NCBI GenBank assembly: GCA_019247845.1
Contig: JAFBAL010000010.1
Span: 100,675 to 164,674, forward strand
Direction: 5' to 3'
From: Alphaproteobacteria bacterium
GTDB taxonomy: Bacteria; Pseudomonadota; Alphaproteobacteria; Micropepsales; Micropepsaceae
Length of the DNA: 64,000 bases
The notes beneath the pieces are model-generated. The model was given only the letters and a program-made list of their open reading frames with translations, was not told the DNA's origin and did no database searches. Below, piece by piece: positions 42,934-51,921 of the stretch (the stretch's first letter is position 1; each line of letters starts with the position of its first letter). A program made the position numbers and the translations under genes.

Positions 42934-43347
42934 TCAGTCTTCGTCGTCTTTTTCTTCGGCGAGGCTCTTGACCAGGTCGAGCACGCGCTTGCGCACCTTC
43001 GCGTCCTTGATGCGCATGAAGGCGAGGCTGAGCTGCAGGCCTTCGCCGCTGGAGACGAACTCCATCACCGGCGGAGAATCGTCGCTCTCCGAGAAGCCGC
43101 GCCCCTGACCCAGCTGGCTCGACACGTTTTCATAGAAGTAGTCGATCGGCACGCCAAGGATGCGCGCGACGTCGAACAGGCGTCCGGCGCCGATGCGGTT
43201 GACGCCCTTCTCGTATTTCTGCACCTGCTGGAAGGTGAGCCCGAGCAATTCGCCAAGACGTTCCTGGCTCATGCCAATGAGCATGCGCCGCAGTCGCACA
43301 CGGCTGCCGACCTGTGCGTCGACCGGATTTGCATGTTTTTTCGGCAA
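42934..43347 (-). CDS. XRE-family transcriptional regulator (conserved alphaproteobacterial type)
   Basis: 137 residues. The N-terminal HTH (about 12-68) reads VGSRVRLRRMLIGMSQERLGE, LTFQQVQKYEKGVNRIGAGRL. A variable linker follows, then a C-terminal helix (LSLAFMRIKDAKVRKRVLDLV). This protein type is usually found beside lnt in alphaproteobacteria, as here (lnt start side upstream, 69 bp). Its regulon is not known from the sequence. A lone TTAACC half-site lies upstream. Confidence 0.85.
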   Translation of the reverse strand: MPKKHANPVDAQVGSRVRLRRMLIGMSQERLGELLGLTFQQVQKYEKGVNRIGAGRLFDVARILGVPIDYFYENVSSQLGQGRGFSESDDSPPVMEFVSSGEGLQLSLAFMRIKDAKVRKRVLDLVKSLAEEKDDED

Positions 43348-43416
43348 GGGGTCTCTACACGGAAGTTATGCTTCGCTGAAGGGACCTTAACCGTGAATGG
43401 CTAGCCTAGAAAAGGT

Positions 43417-45003
43417 CTAAATGTGTCCGCGCTCCGTTCGCGCCCGTTTTTGTACAGCTAGGACGGCACCCACCACGCACGCTGCCAGTAAAAGAAAGAG
43501 CGCTAGTGGACCGCTGCGTGCAAAGGGCGGAGGCTCAATCGCTGCGGGTAGCGTCGAGTCGAGCGTGCCCATCGAATCGAGTTCCAGCCGCGCGCGCACG
43601 CGCCCGTAAGGATCGACGACCGCGGAGATTCCGGTGTTCGCCGCACGCACCACGGGTAGCCCCTGCTCGATTGCACGCGTTTGTGCGACCAGCAGATGCT
43701 GGCGCGGACCCGCCCATGGACCGAACCACGAATCGTCGGTGACGTTGATCAACCACCGTGGACGATCGTCGGCGACCACCGCGCCGGGAAAGAGAATCTC
43801 GTAGCAGACGAGCGGGCTGGCCGGCGGCGCGCCGGGCACATCGACCGTATGCGGACCATCGCCAGCCCCGAAGCTGCCCGCGACGCCGACGAGCTTCTTC
43901 AGCCCCAGCGCGCCCATCACGCTTTCGAGCGGAAGATACTCGCCGAAGGGCACGAGGTGGAACTTGTCGTAGACATCCACGAGCTGCCCGCCATGCCCGA
44001 AGATATAGAGGCTGTTGTAGTAATGCGCGCCGTCCGGCCCGCGCAGCGCGCGCACTGCGCCGGCGATCAGCACGCGGTCCTGGCCGGTGAGCACCGCGAT
44101 CTCGTCGAGCGCGGTGGCCGAGCGCGTCAGCACGAAAGGCGGCGCCGCTTCCGGCCAAAGGATGTGCGTGGGCCGCGCCTTCGCCGGCGCATCGCTCAAG
44201 CTCAGCAGCCGGTCCCAGTTGCGCTCGATCAGCTCAGGTCTGTATTTGTCGGCCTGCGCGATGTTGGGCTGCACGATGCGCAAGCGCACCCCGTCGACGA
44301 CGTCGTTCGACGCGGCGGCAAGACGGATCTCGCCGCCCAGGAACATCAGCGCGAACAGCGCCGTCATCGACAGCGGCAGCACGAAGCGGCGCGACGCGAG
44401 CTCAGCGAGCGAGGCGCCGAACAGGGTCGTGAGCAGGGTCAGCCCATAGATGCCGAACAGCGCCGCGCTCTGCATCACGCCCATCGACGCGCCCCAGCCG
44501 TAGCCGGCGAGATTCCACGGGAAGCCCGTCAGGATGTGTCCGCGCAGCCATTCCGTCAGCGACAGCGCGGCGGTCAGCACGAAGATGCGCGATGCGCCAT
44601 CGTGCCAGAAGCGCTGCGCCAGCGCGGCGCCGGCGGCGAAGAACAGCGCGAGCCCGCCGGGGAACAGCACCGCCACGAAGGGGATCTGCCATTCGTGCTC
44701 GGAAGCATCGACCAGGAAGGCGAAGCCGATCCAGTGAAGCCCCACCAGGAACTGGCCGAAGCCGAAGGCCCAGCCGATCCACGCCGCGCGGCGCATCGTG
44801 CCGGCGCCGTCGATCAAGAGCACGAGCGCGGCATATCCCAGAAGCAGCAGCGGGACGATCGCGAACGGCACGAAGCCCAGCGCCGACAGCGCGCCGGCCG
44901 CGAAGGCGATGCCGCGCGCGCGCCACGGCGAAAGCCCGCGCATCCAGCCTGCGAGACGATTCATGCGGTAAGGCCGTTCCGCGATGCGTGTGAGCCGGTT
45001 CAT
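43417..45003 (-). CDS. lnt: Apolipoprotein N-acyltransferase
   Basis: Up to 528 residues. Six to eight membrane helices in residues 15-220, a periplasmic nitrilase-type domain (about 240-490) and a last helix (about 500-520). Catalytic residues are Glu in WPEAAPP, Lys in KFHLVPFGEYLP and Cys in VCYEILFPG. It adds the third acyl chain to lipoproteins. The first ATG (45003) and a second (44964) lie in two copies of a 17-bp repeat; the second directly precedes the first helix and is probably the older start. Confidence 0.94.
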   Translation of the reverse strand: MNRLTRIAERPYRMNRLAGWMRGLSPWRARGIAFAAGALSALGFVPFAIVPLLLLGYAALVLLIDGAGTMRRAAWIGWAFGFGQFLVGLHWIGFAFLVDASEHEWQIPFVAVLFPGGLALFFAAGAALAQRFWHDGASRIFVLTAALSLTEWLRGHILTGFPWNLAGYGWGASMGVMQSAALFGIYGLTLLTTLFGASLAELASRRFVLPLSMTALFALMFLGGEIRLAAASNDVVDGVRLRIVQPNIAQADKYRPELIERNWDRLLSLSDAPAKARPTHILWPEAAPPFVLTRSATALDEIAVLTGQDRVLIAGAVRALRGPDGAHYYNSLYIFGHGGQLVDVYDKFHLVPFGEYLPLESVMGALGLKKLVGVAGSFGAGDGPHTVDVPGAPPASPLVCYEILFPGAVVADDRPRWLINVTDDSWFGPWAGPRQHLLVAQTRAIEQGLPVVRAANTGISAVVDPYGRVRARLELDSMGTLDSTLPAAIEPPPFARSGPLALFLLLAACVVGAVLAVQKRARTERGHI

Positions 45004-45008
45004 GCGGT
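44953..45008. repeat. Duplicated start region of lnt (39-bp period)
   Basis: gagacgattcatgcggt (44953-44969) and gagccggttcatgcggt (44992-45008) match at 15 of 17 positions. Each contains a minus-strand ATG followed by codons for NRL. The 39-bp offset keeps the frame, so the duplication would add 13 residues to Lnt. Confidence 0.75.
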
Positions 45009-45046
45009 GCCGCCGTGTTGGACTTTGCCCATGCGCCCCGGCGTCG

Positions 45047-45970
45047 TCACGCGGCGGGTGGCGCTTCGGAGGGCGGCGTCTCCGCAGACATGGTGCGGAT
45101 GCGCAGCTTCTTCACGCGCCTGGGATCGGCTTCCAGCACCTCGAACTCGTAGCCGGCCGGATGGGCGACGATCTCGCCGCGCTGCGGCACGCGCCCCAGG
45201 AGATAGATGACGAGGCCGCCCAGCGTATCGATGTCCTCGGCCTCCTCGTCGTCTTCCAGCGCCAGCGACAAGCCGGTCTGGCTCTTGAAATCCTCCAGGT
45301 CGATGCGCGCATCGGCGATGAAGGCGCCGACCGGGTCGCGGCGCACGCTCGCTTCTTCCTCGTCGTGCTCGTCGGCAATGTCGCCCACGATCTCCTCGAT
45401 AAGGTCCTCGATGGAGACGAGCCCGTCGGTGCCGCCATATTCGTCGATGACGAGGGCCAGCTGCATATGCGTCGTCTGCATCTTGACCAGCAGGTCCAGC
45501 ACCGGCATCGACGGCGGCACGAAAAGCAGCGGCCGCTTGATCTGCGCGATCGAGGCGTCGCCCCAGCGATAGCTGCCGTCGCCCTTGGCTTCCATCAATC
45601 CGAGCACGTCCTTGATGTGGACGAGGCCCGTGGGATCGTCCAGCGTCTCGCGATAGACCGGCAGGCGCGAATGCTGCGCTTCCTTGAACAGCGCCACCAG
45701 CTCGCCCAGCGGTACGGTCTCGTCGGCGGCGATGATGTCGGCGCGCGGCACCATCACGTCGTCGACGCGCAGCTCGCCCACCTTGAGCAGGTTGGTGAAC
45801 AGCAGCCGCTCCTGCGGCGTCAGCTCGCGCCCCTGCCGGTCGCTCTCCTCGATCACCTCTTCCAGGCTTTCGCGGATCGCGGCCGCGGCGCCGTCGCCGC
45901 GCAGCATCTGCGCCAGGCGCTTGAGGATGGATGGCGCTTTGTCGTCGTCGGCGACGGGGGCGTCGGTCAT
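45047..45970 (-). CDS. CorC-like CBS-domain/transporter-associated protein
   Basis: 307 residues. Two CBS domains (about 75-210; RVDDVMVPRADIIAADE, HIKDVLGLM, ALVIDEYGGTDGLVSIEDLIEEIVG) followed by the CorC_HlyC domain (about 225-295). No membrane region, as in E. coli CorC/YbeX, which belongs to the ybeZ-ybeY-ybeX-lnt operon; the same order occurs here. Possible roles in Mg/Co homeostasis or ribosome metabolism are from the family. ATG at 45970 is used; an in-frame ATG 30 bases upstream lies inside ybeY. Confidence 0.92.
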   Translation of the reverse strand: MTDAPVADDDKAPSILKRLAQMLRGDGAAAAIRESLEEVIEESDRQGRELTPQERLLFTNLLKVGELRVDDVMVPRADIIAADETVPLGELVALFKEAQHSRLPVYRETLDDPTGLVHIKDVLGLMEAKGDGSYRWGDASIAQIKRPLLFVPPSMPVLDLLVKMQTTHMQLALVIDEYGGTDGLVSIEDLIEEIVGDIADEHDEEEASVRRDPVGAFIADARIDLEDFKSQTGLSLALEDDEEAEDIDTLGGLVIYLLGRVPQRGEIVAHPAGYEFEVLEADPRRVKKLRIRTMSAETPPSEAPPAA

Positions 45971-45980
45971 GGGATCGGAT

Positions 45981-46430
45981 TCACGCGGCTTTGCTGGCAT
46001 AGGGATCGTCGATGCCGAGCTCGCTCAGGATCTCGGTCTCGAGCGGCTCCATCACGCGCGCGGCGCGCGCGGTCTCGTGGTCGTAGCCCAGAAGATGCAG
46101 CACGCCGTGCACGGCCAGGTGCAGCGCGTGATCGGCGAAGCGCTTGTTCTGCGCGCGGGCTTCCTTCTCCGTCACCCCATAGGCGATGGCGACGTCGCCC
46201 AGATATTCGTCGCGCCGCGCCGGAAAGGACAGCACGTTGGTCGGCTTGTGCTTGCCGCGGAAGCTGCGGTTCAAGGTCTTCAGCCTGGCGTCGTTCGCGA
46301 GCAGGATGGTCAGCGCGCCCTTGGGATTGCCGCCGCGCGCGAGGCCAAGCTCTGCGGCGCGCTTCATGCGCGCGCTCAAGCCCCGCTTCCTGCGCCACTT
46401 CGGCTCCTCGATCATGAGCGTCACGCTCAC
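45981..46430 (-). CDS. ybeY: Endoribonuclease YbeY
   Basis: 149 residues. The zinc site is HLAVHGVLHLLGYDH (HxxxH-x5-H), preceded by NVLSFPARRDEYLGDVAIAY. It is a metal-dependent RNase needed for 16S rRNA 3'-end maturation and ribosome quality control. It starts inside the end of the phoH-like gene (4-bp overlap) and is followed by corC, the standard cluster. Confidence 0.95.
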   Translation of the reverse strand: MSVTLMIEEPKWRRKRGLSARMKRAAELGLARGGNPKGALTILLANDARLKTLNRSFRGKHKPTNVLSFPARRDEYLGDVAIAYGVTEKEARAQNKRFADHALHLAVHGVLHLLGYDHETARAARVMEPLETEILSELGIDDPYASKAA

Positions 46431-47473
46431 GTCTGATCCTTCCGGCGCGCCAAGGTCCGCCCGACCCCCTGGTCCATGACGCCCTGACTGCTGTCCTCGG
46501 CCCTATTATAGGCGGCGACGATGCGCGTGACGAGGGCGTGGCGCACCACGTCCTTCTCGCCGAAGCGCGCGATCGCCGCACCCTCGACCTCGGCACAGAT
46601 GTCCAGCGCCTGGTTCAACCCGTCGGCACCGCCCCCGGGCAGGTCGCTCTGGCTGGGATCGCCGGTCACCACCATGCGCGATTCCTCGCCCAGCCGCGTC
46701 AGGAACATCTTCATCTGCGCCGGCGTCACGTTCTGCGCCTCGTCCAGGATGATGAAGGCGCGCGCCAAGGTGCGGCCGCGCATGAAGGCGAGCGGGGCCA
46801 CCTCGATCGTGCCCTGCTCCATCAGCTTCATGGCCTGCTCGCCCATCACGTCGAACAGCGCGTCGTAGAGCGGGCGCAGGTAGGGATCGATCTTCTCCTT
46901 CAGGTCGCCGGGCAGGAAGCCCAGCCGCTCGCCCGCTTCCAAGGCCGGGCGCGACAGGATCAGCCGCTCGACGCGGCGCTCGTAGAGCAGATGCGCGCCA
47001 TAGGCCGCCGCAAGATAGGTCTTGCCGGTGCCCGCGGGCCCAATGCCGAAGACGAGCGGATGGGTGCGCATCAGGTCGAGATAGGCAAGCTGCCCCGGCG
47101 TGCGCGCCCGCGTCGTGCGCGACGCCCAGGTCTTGAGCGAGGGTGAGCCGAAGTTGCCGTTCTCGGCAGGGCGCGCCGGCCCCTCCAGCGCGAAATGGAT
47201 CTCGGCATCGACGTCGGAAAGGCTGGCGCTCTCGCCCGCCTCGAGCCGGGCATAGAGCGCGCGCAGCACGGACGCCGCGCGGTCGCGCGCCTCGCTCGAT
47301 CCTTCCAGCGCCACCAGGTTGCCGCGCGTCGCGACGCGCACGGCGAGCTTCTGCTCCAGGCGCGCGAAGTTCTTCTGATGCGCGCCGGCCAGCTCGGCCA
47401 GCAAATGATTGTTCGGAAATTCCAGCGTCACCTGCTCACGCGGCTGCGCCTTCTTCTTCGGAGTTGCGCTCAC
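46427..47473 (-). CDS. ybeZ: PhoH-like (YbeZ) ATPase
   Basis: 348 residues. The central PhoH domain has Walker [12 protein letters not shown] and Walker [10 protein letters not shown], with [23 protein letters not shown] between and [11 protein letters not shown] after. The N-terminal ~120 residues are the KH-like region seen in PhoL proteins. A predicted RNA-associated ATPase partnering YbeY. GTG start at 47473 overlaps the miaB TGA (GTGA), so the two are translationally coupled. Confidence 0.93.
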   Translation of the reverse strand: MSATPKKKAQPREQVTLEFPNNHLLAELAGAHQKNFARLEQKLAVRVATRGNLVALEGSSEARDRAASVLRALYARLEAGESASLSDVDAEIHFALEGPARPAENGNFGSPSLKTWASRTTRARTPGQLAYLDLMRTHPLVFGIGPAGTGKTYLAAAYGAHLLYERRVERLILSRPALEAGERLGFLPGDLKEKIDPYLRPLYDALFDVMGEQAMKLMEQGTIEVAPLAFMRGRTLARAFIILDEAQNVTPAQMKMFLTRLGEESRMVVTGDPSQSDLPGGGADGLNQALDICAEVEGAAIARFGEKDVVRHALVTRIVAAYNRAEDSSQGVMDQGVGRTLARRKDQT

Positions 47474-48786
47474 TGGGACAGAACGCCTTTCAGGCTGTTC
47501 GGCTGCGCCTCGACCACGGTGACGTCGCGCACCTGGCCGATCAGCGCCGCCGCGCCCTCGACATGCACCGGCTGCAGATAGGGCGAACGGCCGACCGCCT
47601 GGCCCTCGCGCCGTCCCGGCTTCTCGAACAGGACGCAGAGCGTGCGACCCTCGCAGGACTTGCCGAACGCCGCCTGCTGCTCGCTCAACAGCGCCTGCAA
47701 CGCCGCCAACCGCGCCGATTTCACCTCTTCCGGGATCTGCTTGCGCGCGGCCGAGGCCGGGGTGCCGGGACGCTTGGAATATTTGAACGAGAAGGCCTGC
47801 GCATAGCCGACCTCGCGCACCAGCGTCATCGTATCGTCGAAGTCCTTGTCGCTCTCGCCCGGGAAGCCGACGATGAAGTCCGACGACAGCGCCAGGTCGG
47901 GCCGCGCCTCGCGCACGCGCTCGACGATGCGACGATAGTCGTCCGCGCTGTGCTGGCGGTTCATCGCCTCCAGGATCGCGTCCGATCCCGACTGCACGGG
48001 AAGATGCAGGTAAGGCATCAGCTGCGGCAGGTCGCGATGCGCCGCGATCAAGTCGTCCGTCATGTCGCGCGGATGGCTGGTCGTGTAGCGAAGGCGGGCC
48101 AAGCCGTCGATACGCGCCAAGGCGTGCAGCAGCCTGGCGAGCGTCCAATCGTCATGCGCGTAAGCATTGACGTTCTGGCCGAGCAGCGTGATCTCGCGCG
48201 CGCCCAGCTCGACCAGCCGGCGCGCCTCGTCGAGAACCTGCGCCGCGGGGCGCGAGAACTCGCCGCCGCGCGTATAGGGCACGACGCAGAAGGTGCAGAA
48301 CTTGTCGCAGCCTTCCTGCACGGTCAGGAAGGCCGCCGGGCCTTCGACGCCGGTCTGCACGGGCAGCGCGTCGAACTTGTCCTCGACGGGAAAGTCGGTC
48401 TCGAGCGCCTGGCCGCCGGAGCGGGCGATCCTGGCGATCATCTCGGGCAGGCGATGATAGGACTGCGGCCCGACCACCAGGTCGACCGCGCTTTGGCGGC
48501 GCACGATCTCCTCGCCTTCCGCCTGGGCGACGCAGCCCGCGACCGCGATCATCATCCGCCCGCCGTCTTTCGCTTTCGCTTCCTTGAGCTTCTTCAGCTT
48601 GCCGAGCTCGGAATAGACCTTCTCGGCCGCCTTTTCGCGGATGTGGCAGGTGTTCAGGATCACCATGTCGGCGCCTTCGGCTGCATCGGCCGGGGCATAG
48701 CCCAGCGGCGCCAGCAGATCCGCCATCCGGGCGGAATCGTAGACGTTCATCTGGCAGCCGTAAGTCTTGACGTAGAGCGCTTTCAT
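47470..48786 (-). CDS. miaB: tRNA-2-methylthio-N6-dimethylallyladenosine synthase
   Basis: 438 residues. N-terminal MTTase domain ([22 protein letters not shown], Cys in VAGCVAQ), radical-SAM core with [15 protein letters not shown] (CxxxCxxC) and a C-terminal TRAM domain (about 370-435). It adds the methylthio group to i6A37 of tRNAs reading UNN codons. First gene of the miaB-ybeZ-ybeY-corC-lnt run. Confidence 0.96.
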   Translation of the reverse strand: MKALYVKTYGCQMNVYDSARMADLLAPLGYAPADAAEGADMVILNTCHIREKAAEKVYSELGKLKKLKEAKAKDGGRMMIAVAGCVAQAEGEEIVRRQSAVDLVVGPQSYHRLPEMIARIARSGGQALETDFPVEDKFDALPVQTGVEGPAAFLTVQEGCDKFCTFCVVPYTRGGEFSRPAAQVLDEARRLVELGAREITLLGQNVNAYAHDDWTLARLLHALARIDGLARLRYTTSHPRDMTDDLIAAHRDLPQLMPYLHLPVQSGSDAILEAMNRQHSADDYRRIVERVREARPDLALSSDFIVGFPGESDKDFDDTMTLVREVGYAQAFSFKYSKRPGTPASAARKQIPEEVKSARLAALQALLSEQQAAFGKSCEGRTLCVLFEKPGRREGQAVGRSPYLQPVHVEGAAALIGQVRDVTVVEAQPNSLKGVLSQ

Positions 48787-48942
48787 GGGGGGCGGGTTAT
48801 GCGCTTTCGCGCCCGCCCAGGCAACGGTTCAGGGCTTGGGTATCTGGCAGCGGCAGCCGGATCGGAGCCGCGTCTCGCCGGCCGCGATGACGGCGTCATC
48901 ATCAGCGTCTGGCGGCGGCAGATGTGCCGGGGAAGGTCGCGT

Positions 48943-49758
48943 TCAGGCCGCCGCCGGGGCGTCGGTCAGTCCCGCCAGCGCCTCGGCCTGGCCGCGGCGG
49001 ATGATGGATTCCGCCCGCGCCGCCAAAGGCTTGCGGCCCCCCATCGCGTCCACCGTCATGGGCTCGTGGAAGGTGATGACCACGTCCACGGGGCCGGCGG
49101 TCACCGCCTCCCACAGATGCGGGATCAGGTCCATGTCGCCGTACCAGGCGAACAGCGGCCGGTTCTCGCGGCCCATCGGCAGGCCGTGGAAGCCGGTATA
49201 GGCCAGCGATACCGGCTGGACCGGGACATAGCGGACCGCCCCGTCGGTGCCGGTGCCCAGCTCGGACTCGGTCGCGCCCATCAGCGCGCTCTTGAAGGGC
49301 AGCACGCGGTTGCCGTCGTTCGACGTGCCTTCGGGGAACAGGACCAGCGCGTCGCCGGCCCGAAGCCGCTCGCGCAGCTCGTCGCGCGCCTGGCCGGTCT
49401 GGCTGCGGCGCTCGCGCTTGACGAAGACGGTTTCGTAGAGCCGCGCCATCAGGCCGAAGAAGAACCAGCCCTCGACCTCGCTCTTGGCGACGAAGGAGAC
49501 GCGCGCCACGCCGCCGAGCGTGATGATATCGAGATACGAGGTGTGGTTGGCGACCATCAGCACGCCGCGGTCCTGCACGGGTCGGCCTATGACCGTGGCC
49601 TTGATGCCGAACAGCCGGCAAAGGAAGCGGCTGTAGCGCTGCGGCAGCGTCTTGCGCTGCTTCAACCTCAAGCGGATCGAGGTCCACTGCCACGGGATGA
49701 TGACCAGCGCGGTCAGCGCGAAGACGAAAAGGATGCAGATGCCCCGCAGCGTCTGCAT
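48943..49758 (-). CDS. plsC: 1-acyl-sn-glycerol-3-phosphate acyltransferase family protein
   Basis: 271 residues. One N-terminal membrane helix (about 7-25), then motif I NHTSYLD (HX4D), motif II-like SEVEGWFFFG, and motif III LFPEGTSNDG. PlsC acylates lysophosphatidic acid to phosphatidic acid; an ornithine-lipid acyltransferase role (OlsA) cannot be excluded. The start lies in the left copy of a triplicated segment between fur and plsC. The 156 bp between plsC and miaB hold no feature I can identify. Confidence 0.87.
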   Translation of the reverse strand: MQTLRGICILFVFALTALVIIPWQWTSIRLRLKQRKTLPQRYSRFLCRLFGIKATVIGRPVQDRGVLMVANHTSYLDIITLGGVARVSFVAKSEVEGWFFFGLMARLYETVFVKRERRSQTGQARDELRERLRAGDALVLFPEGTSNDGNRVLPFKSALMGATESELGTGTDGAVRYVPVQPVSLAYTGFHGLPMGRENRPLFAWYGDMDLIPHLWEAVTAGPVDVVITFHEPMTVDAMGGRKPLAARAESIIRRGQAEALAGLTDAPAAA

Positions 49759-49812
49759 GTCAGCGGGCCGAAAGCGTGCGCATGTCAGCTGCCCGGCGCG
49801 TCTGCATCAGCG
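49749..49812. repeat. Triplicated start/stop segment between fur and plsC
   Basis: Three copies of a gcgtctgcatgtcagcg-like sequence lie at 49749-49765, 49774-49790 (two or three changes) and 49798-49812 (two bases shorter). On the minus strand each contains TGA and ATG side by side. The rightmost overlaps the fur stop (TGATG) and opens a 15-codon reading frame (MQTRRAADMRTLSAR) that ends 1 bp before the plsC ATG, which itself starts MQTLR. Confidence 0.8.
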
Positions 49813-50226
49813 CGGCTGCTTCTTGCCCTTCGGCACGCCATAGAGCTCGAGGCGGTGGTCGACCAGCTCGAAGCCAAGCTCTTCGGCAATCAGGCGCTGC
49901 AGCCGTTCGATCTCCTCGCTGCGGAATTCGATCACCTTGCCGGTCTGGATGTCGATGAGATGGTCGTGATGCGATTCGGGCACTTCTTCATAGCGCGAGC
50001 GCCCGTCGCGGAAGTCGTGGCGTTCCAGGATGCCGGCATCCTCGAACAGCTTCACGGTGCGATAGACGGTGGCGATGGAGATATGCGGGTCGATGGCCGA
50101 GGCGCGCTTGTAGAGCTCCTCGGCATCGGGATGGTCGATCGCCTCCGACAGCACGCGCGCGATCACGCGGCGCTGCTCGGTCATGCGCAGACCCTTGTCA
50201 ACGCAGAGCTGTTCAATCCGCGTCAC
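49807..50226 (-). CDS. fur: Fur-family transcriptional regulator
   Basis: 139 residues. Winged-helix DNA-binding domain (1-80; HPDAEELYKRA, ISIATVYRTVKLFEDAG) and a C-terminal dimerisation domain with metal ligands in HDFRDGRSRYEE, SHHDHLIDIQTGKVIEF. There is no CxxC zinc pair, typical of alphaproteobacterial Fur/Mur. It could sense iron or manganese. Located just upstream of plsC on the same strand, downstream of rimI. Confidence 0.92.
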   Translation of the reverse strand: MTRIEQLCVDKGLRMTEQRRVIARVLSEAIDHPDAEELYKRASAIDPHISIATVYRTVKLFEDAGILERHDFRDGRSRYEEVPESHHDHLIDIQTGKVIEFRSEEIERLQRLIAEELGFELVDHRLELYGVPKGKKQPR

Positions 50227-50255
50227 GGCCGTTCCCCAAATCTCTCCTGCCCACT

Positions 50256-50696
50256 CTAACGGCCATGCCCCACGGCCGCGAGCGGCAAATCAGCCTTGAG
50301 GATAAGCGCATCTTCGCCGCCCTCATAGTAGGACTTGCGTCTGCCGACATTGTGAAATCCCAACAATCCGTAGAGCGCGCGGGCCGCGCTATTGGCGCAG
50401 GCGACCTCCAGGAACATCGTGCGCGCGCCTTTGGCCTGGACCGCGGACACCGCTTCGGCCAGCAGCGCGCGCCCCGTTCCCCGGCGCCGCGCCGCGGGAT
50501 CGACGGCGATGGTCAGGACCTCGGCTTCGTCGGCGGCGACACGCGCCAGCACGAAGCCGCCGGGTGCGATTAGTCCAACGATGCCGGGGCTTTTCAGCAT
50601 GTCGCCAAGTGCTGCTTCGTCCCAGGCCTTGGCGAAGCACAGCGCGTGGATGCGCGCCATCTCGGCCAGGTCTTCGAGCGCCGCTTCGCGGATCAC
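50256..50696 (-). CDS. rimI: RimI-like ribosomal-protein alanine acetyltransferase
   Basis: 146 residues, GNAT fold: LTIAVDPAARRRGTGRALLAEA is the acetyl-CoA loop, LEVACANSAARALYGLLGF the C-terminal motif and YYEGGEDALILK the end. RimI acetylates the N-terminus of S18 in E. coli and is commonly next to tsaB. GTG start at 50696 overlaps the tsaB stop (GTGA). Confidence 0.88.
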   Translation of the reverse strand: MIREAALEDLAEMARIHALCFAKAWDEAALGDMLKSPGIVGLIAPGGFVLARVAADEAEVLTIAVDPAARRRGTGRALLAEAVSAVQAKGARTMFLEVACANSAARALYGLLGFHNVGRRKSYYEGGEDALILKADLPLAAVGHGR

Positions 50697-51331
50697 GGCC
50701 TTGCCTTGGGAAGCTTGGCGTCGGGCGCGCGAAGATAGAGCGGGCGCGGCGCGTCGTCGGTCGCGGGCATGCCTGCGGCGAGGCGGGCCACCCATCGCGC
50801 ATCGGGCTGGCGGACCTGCGACGGCACGAATTCGTTTGCGAGTGCCTCGCATGCGCGACGGGCCGCAGTGCCGGCCAGCGCGATCGGGCGCGGACCGCTC
50901 AGCGCGCGCAAGGCCGCGACCGCCGCGTCGAAGTCCAGCACCACCGGCTCTCGATCGATCTCGACATAGACCTCGTCGCGCCGCGCGTCGTGCAGCGCGA
51001 TGGCGCGGGCGGCGCCGGTTTCCTCCTTCGCCTGCGCCGCCATCGCGGCCAGGGTGGTGACGCCGGCGAGCGGGATCTTCAGCGCCACTTTCAGCGCGCG
51101 CATGAAGGCAAGGCCGACGCGCTGGCCGGTGAAGGTGCCGGGCCCGGTGGTCACGCCAAGCCGGTCGAGCGACGCGAAGGCGTGTCCCGCCATCACCTCT
51201 TCGACCATCGGCGCCAGCGCCTCGGCATGGCCGCGCTCCATCGGCACCCAGCGATGCGCCAGCACGCGTCCGTCCTCCACCAGCGCCGCCGAGCAGGCGC
51301 CGAGCGCGGTGTCGCAGGCGAGCAACCTCAT
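50693..51331 (-). CDS. tsaB: tRNA t6A biosynthesis protein TsaB
   Basis: 212 residues, ASKHA fold. LACDTALGACSAAL begins the protein; GVTTGPGTFTGQRVGLAFMRAL is the diagnostic TsaB motif. TsaB supports TsaD in N6-threonylcarbamoyl transfer to A37 of ANN-decoding tRNAs. The ATG overlaps the nitroreductase stop (ATGA), and its stop overlaps rimI. Confidence 0.94.
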   Translation of the reverse strand: MRLLACDTALGACSAALVEDGRVLAHRWVPMERGHAEALAPMVEEVMAGHAFASLDRLGVTTGPGTFTGQRVGLAFMRALKVALKIPLAGVTTLAAMAAQAKEETGAARAIALHDARRDEVYVEIDREPVVLDFDAAVAALRALSGPRPIALAGTAARRACEALANEFVPSQVRQPDARWVARLAAGMPATDDAPRPLYLRAPDAKLPKARP

Positions 51332-51921
51332 AGGATCTTGCAGGCTTCGTCGAAGGAAAGACGCGGGCTGCGCGCGAACACGCCCGACGGATCGCCGTAG
51401 CCGACGCCGCAGATGAAGTTGGACTTCACGTTGGTGCCGGCGAAGAACTCCTCGTCGACGGCAGCGTTGTTGAAGCCCGACATCGGCCCGCAGTCGAGGC
51501 CCAGCGCGCGCGCCGCGACGATGAAATACGCGCCCTGCAGCGTCCCGTTGCGGAACGCGGTCGTCTGGCGCAGCACGGGATCGTGGAACCAGTCCTTGGC
51601 GCCCGGATTGTGCGGGAACAGGCGCGGGATGTATTGCGGGAAATCCAGGTCGTAGCCGATCACCGCCACCGCCGGCGCCGTCATCGTCTTCTCGACGTTG
51701 GACGGGATCAGATGCGGCCTGATGCGCTCTTTCGATTCCGCGCTCGCCAGGAAGACGATGCGCGCGGGCGAGCAGTTCGCGCTGGTGGGGCCGAGCCGCA
51801 TCAGATCGTAGACCGCCATCAGAAGCGCCGGGCTCACCGGCTTGTCCAGCCACTTGTTCTGGCTGCGCGCCGTGCGGAAGACGATATCCAGCGCTTCGTC
51901 GTTGATGGCGTGGGAGGTCAC
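51328..51921 (-). CDS. Nitroreductase-family protein (malonic semialdehyde reductase RutE-like)
   Basis: 197 residues. FMN-binding signatures are FRTARSQNKWLDKPVS, GPTSANCSPARIVFL, and GPMSGFNNAAVDEEFF. The overall wording matches RutE/HadB-type malonic semialdehyde reductases. No rut genes are present, so the physiological substrate is open. It is the first of a coupled nitroreductase-tsaB-rimI run; the broken fic gene overlaps its start by 4 bp. Confidence 0.85.
   Translation of the reverse strand: MTSHAINDEALDIVFRTARSQNKWLDKPVSPALLMAVYDLMRLGPTSANCSPARIVFLASAESKERIRPHLIPSNVEKTMTAPAVAVIGYDLDFPQYIPRLFPHNPGAKDWFHDPVLRQTTAFRNGTLQGAYFIVAARALGLDCGPMSGFNNAAVDEEFFAGTNVKSNFICGVGYGDPSGVFARSPRLSFDEACKIL

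Noticed and set aside
43385..43395. TTAACC upstream of the XRE regulator as a CtrA site
   Set aside because: Only a half-site with no second TTAA at the right spacing and no AT after CC.
48787..48942. GATGACGGCGTCATC palindrome between miaB and plsC as a terminator
   Set aside because: The stem is short and there is no T-tract; I could not support any function for this 156-bp gap.
47143..50259. A 1038-codon open frame antisense to miaB, plsC and fur
   Set aside because: Arg/His/Gln-rich composition mirrors the opposite-strand codons, and all three real genes on the minus strand have complete motifs.
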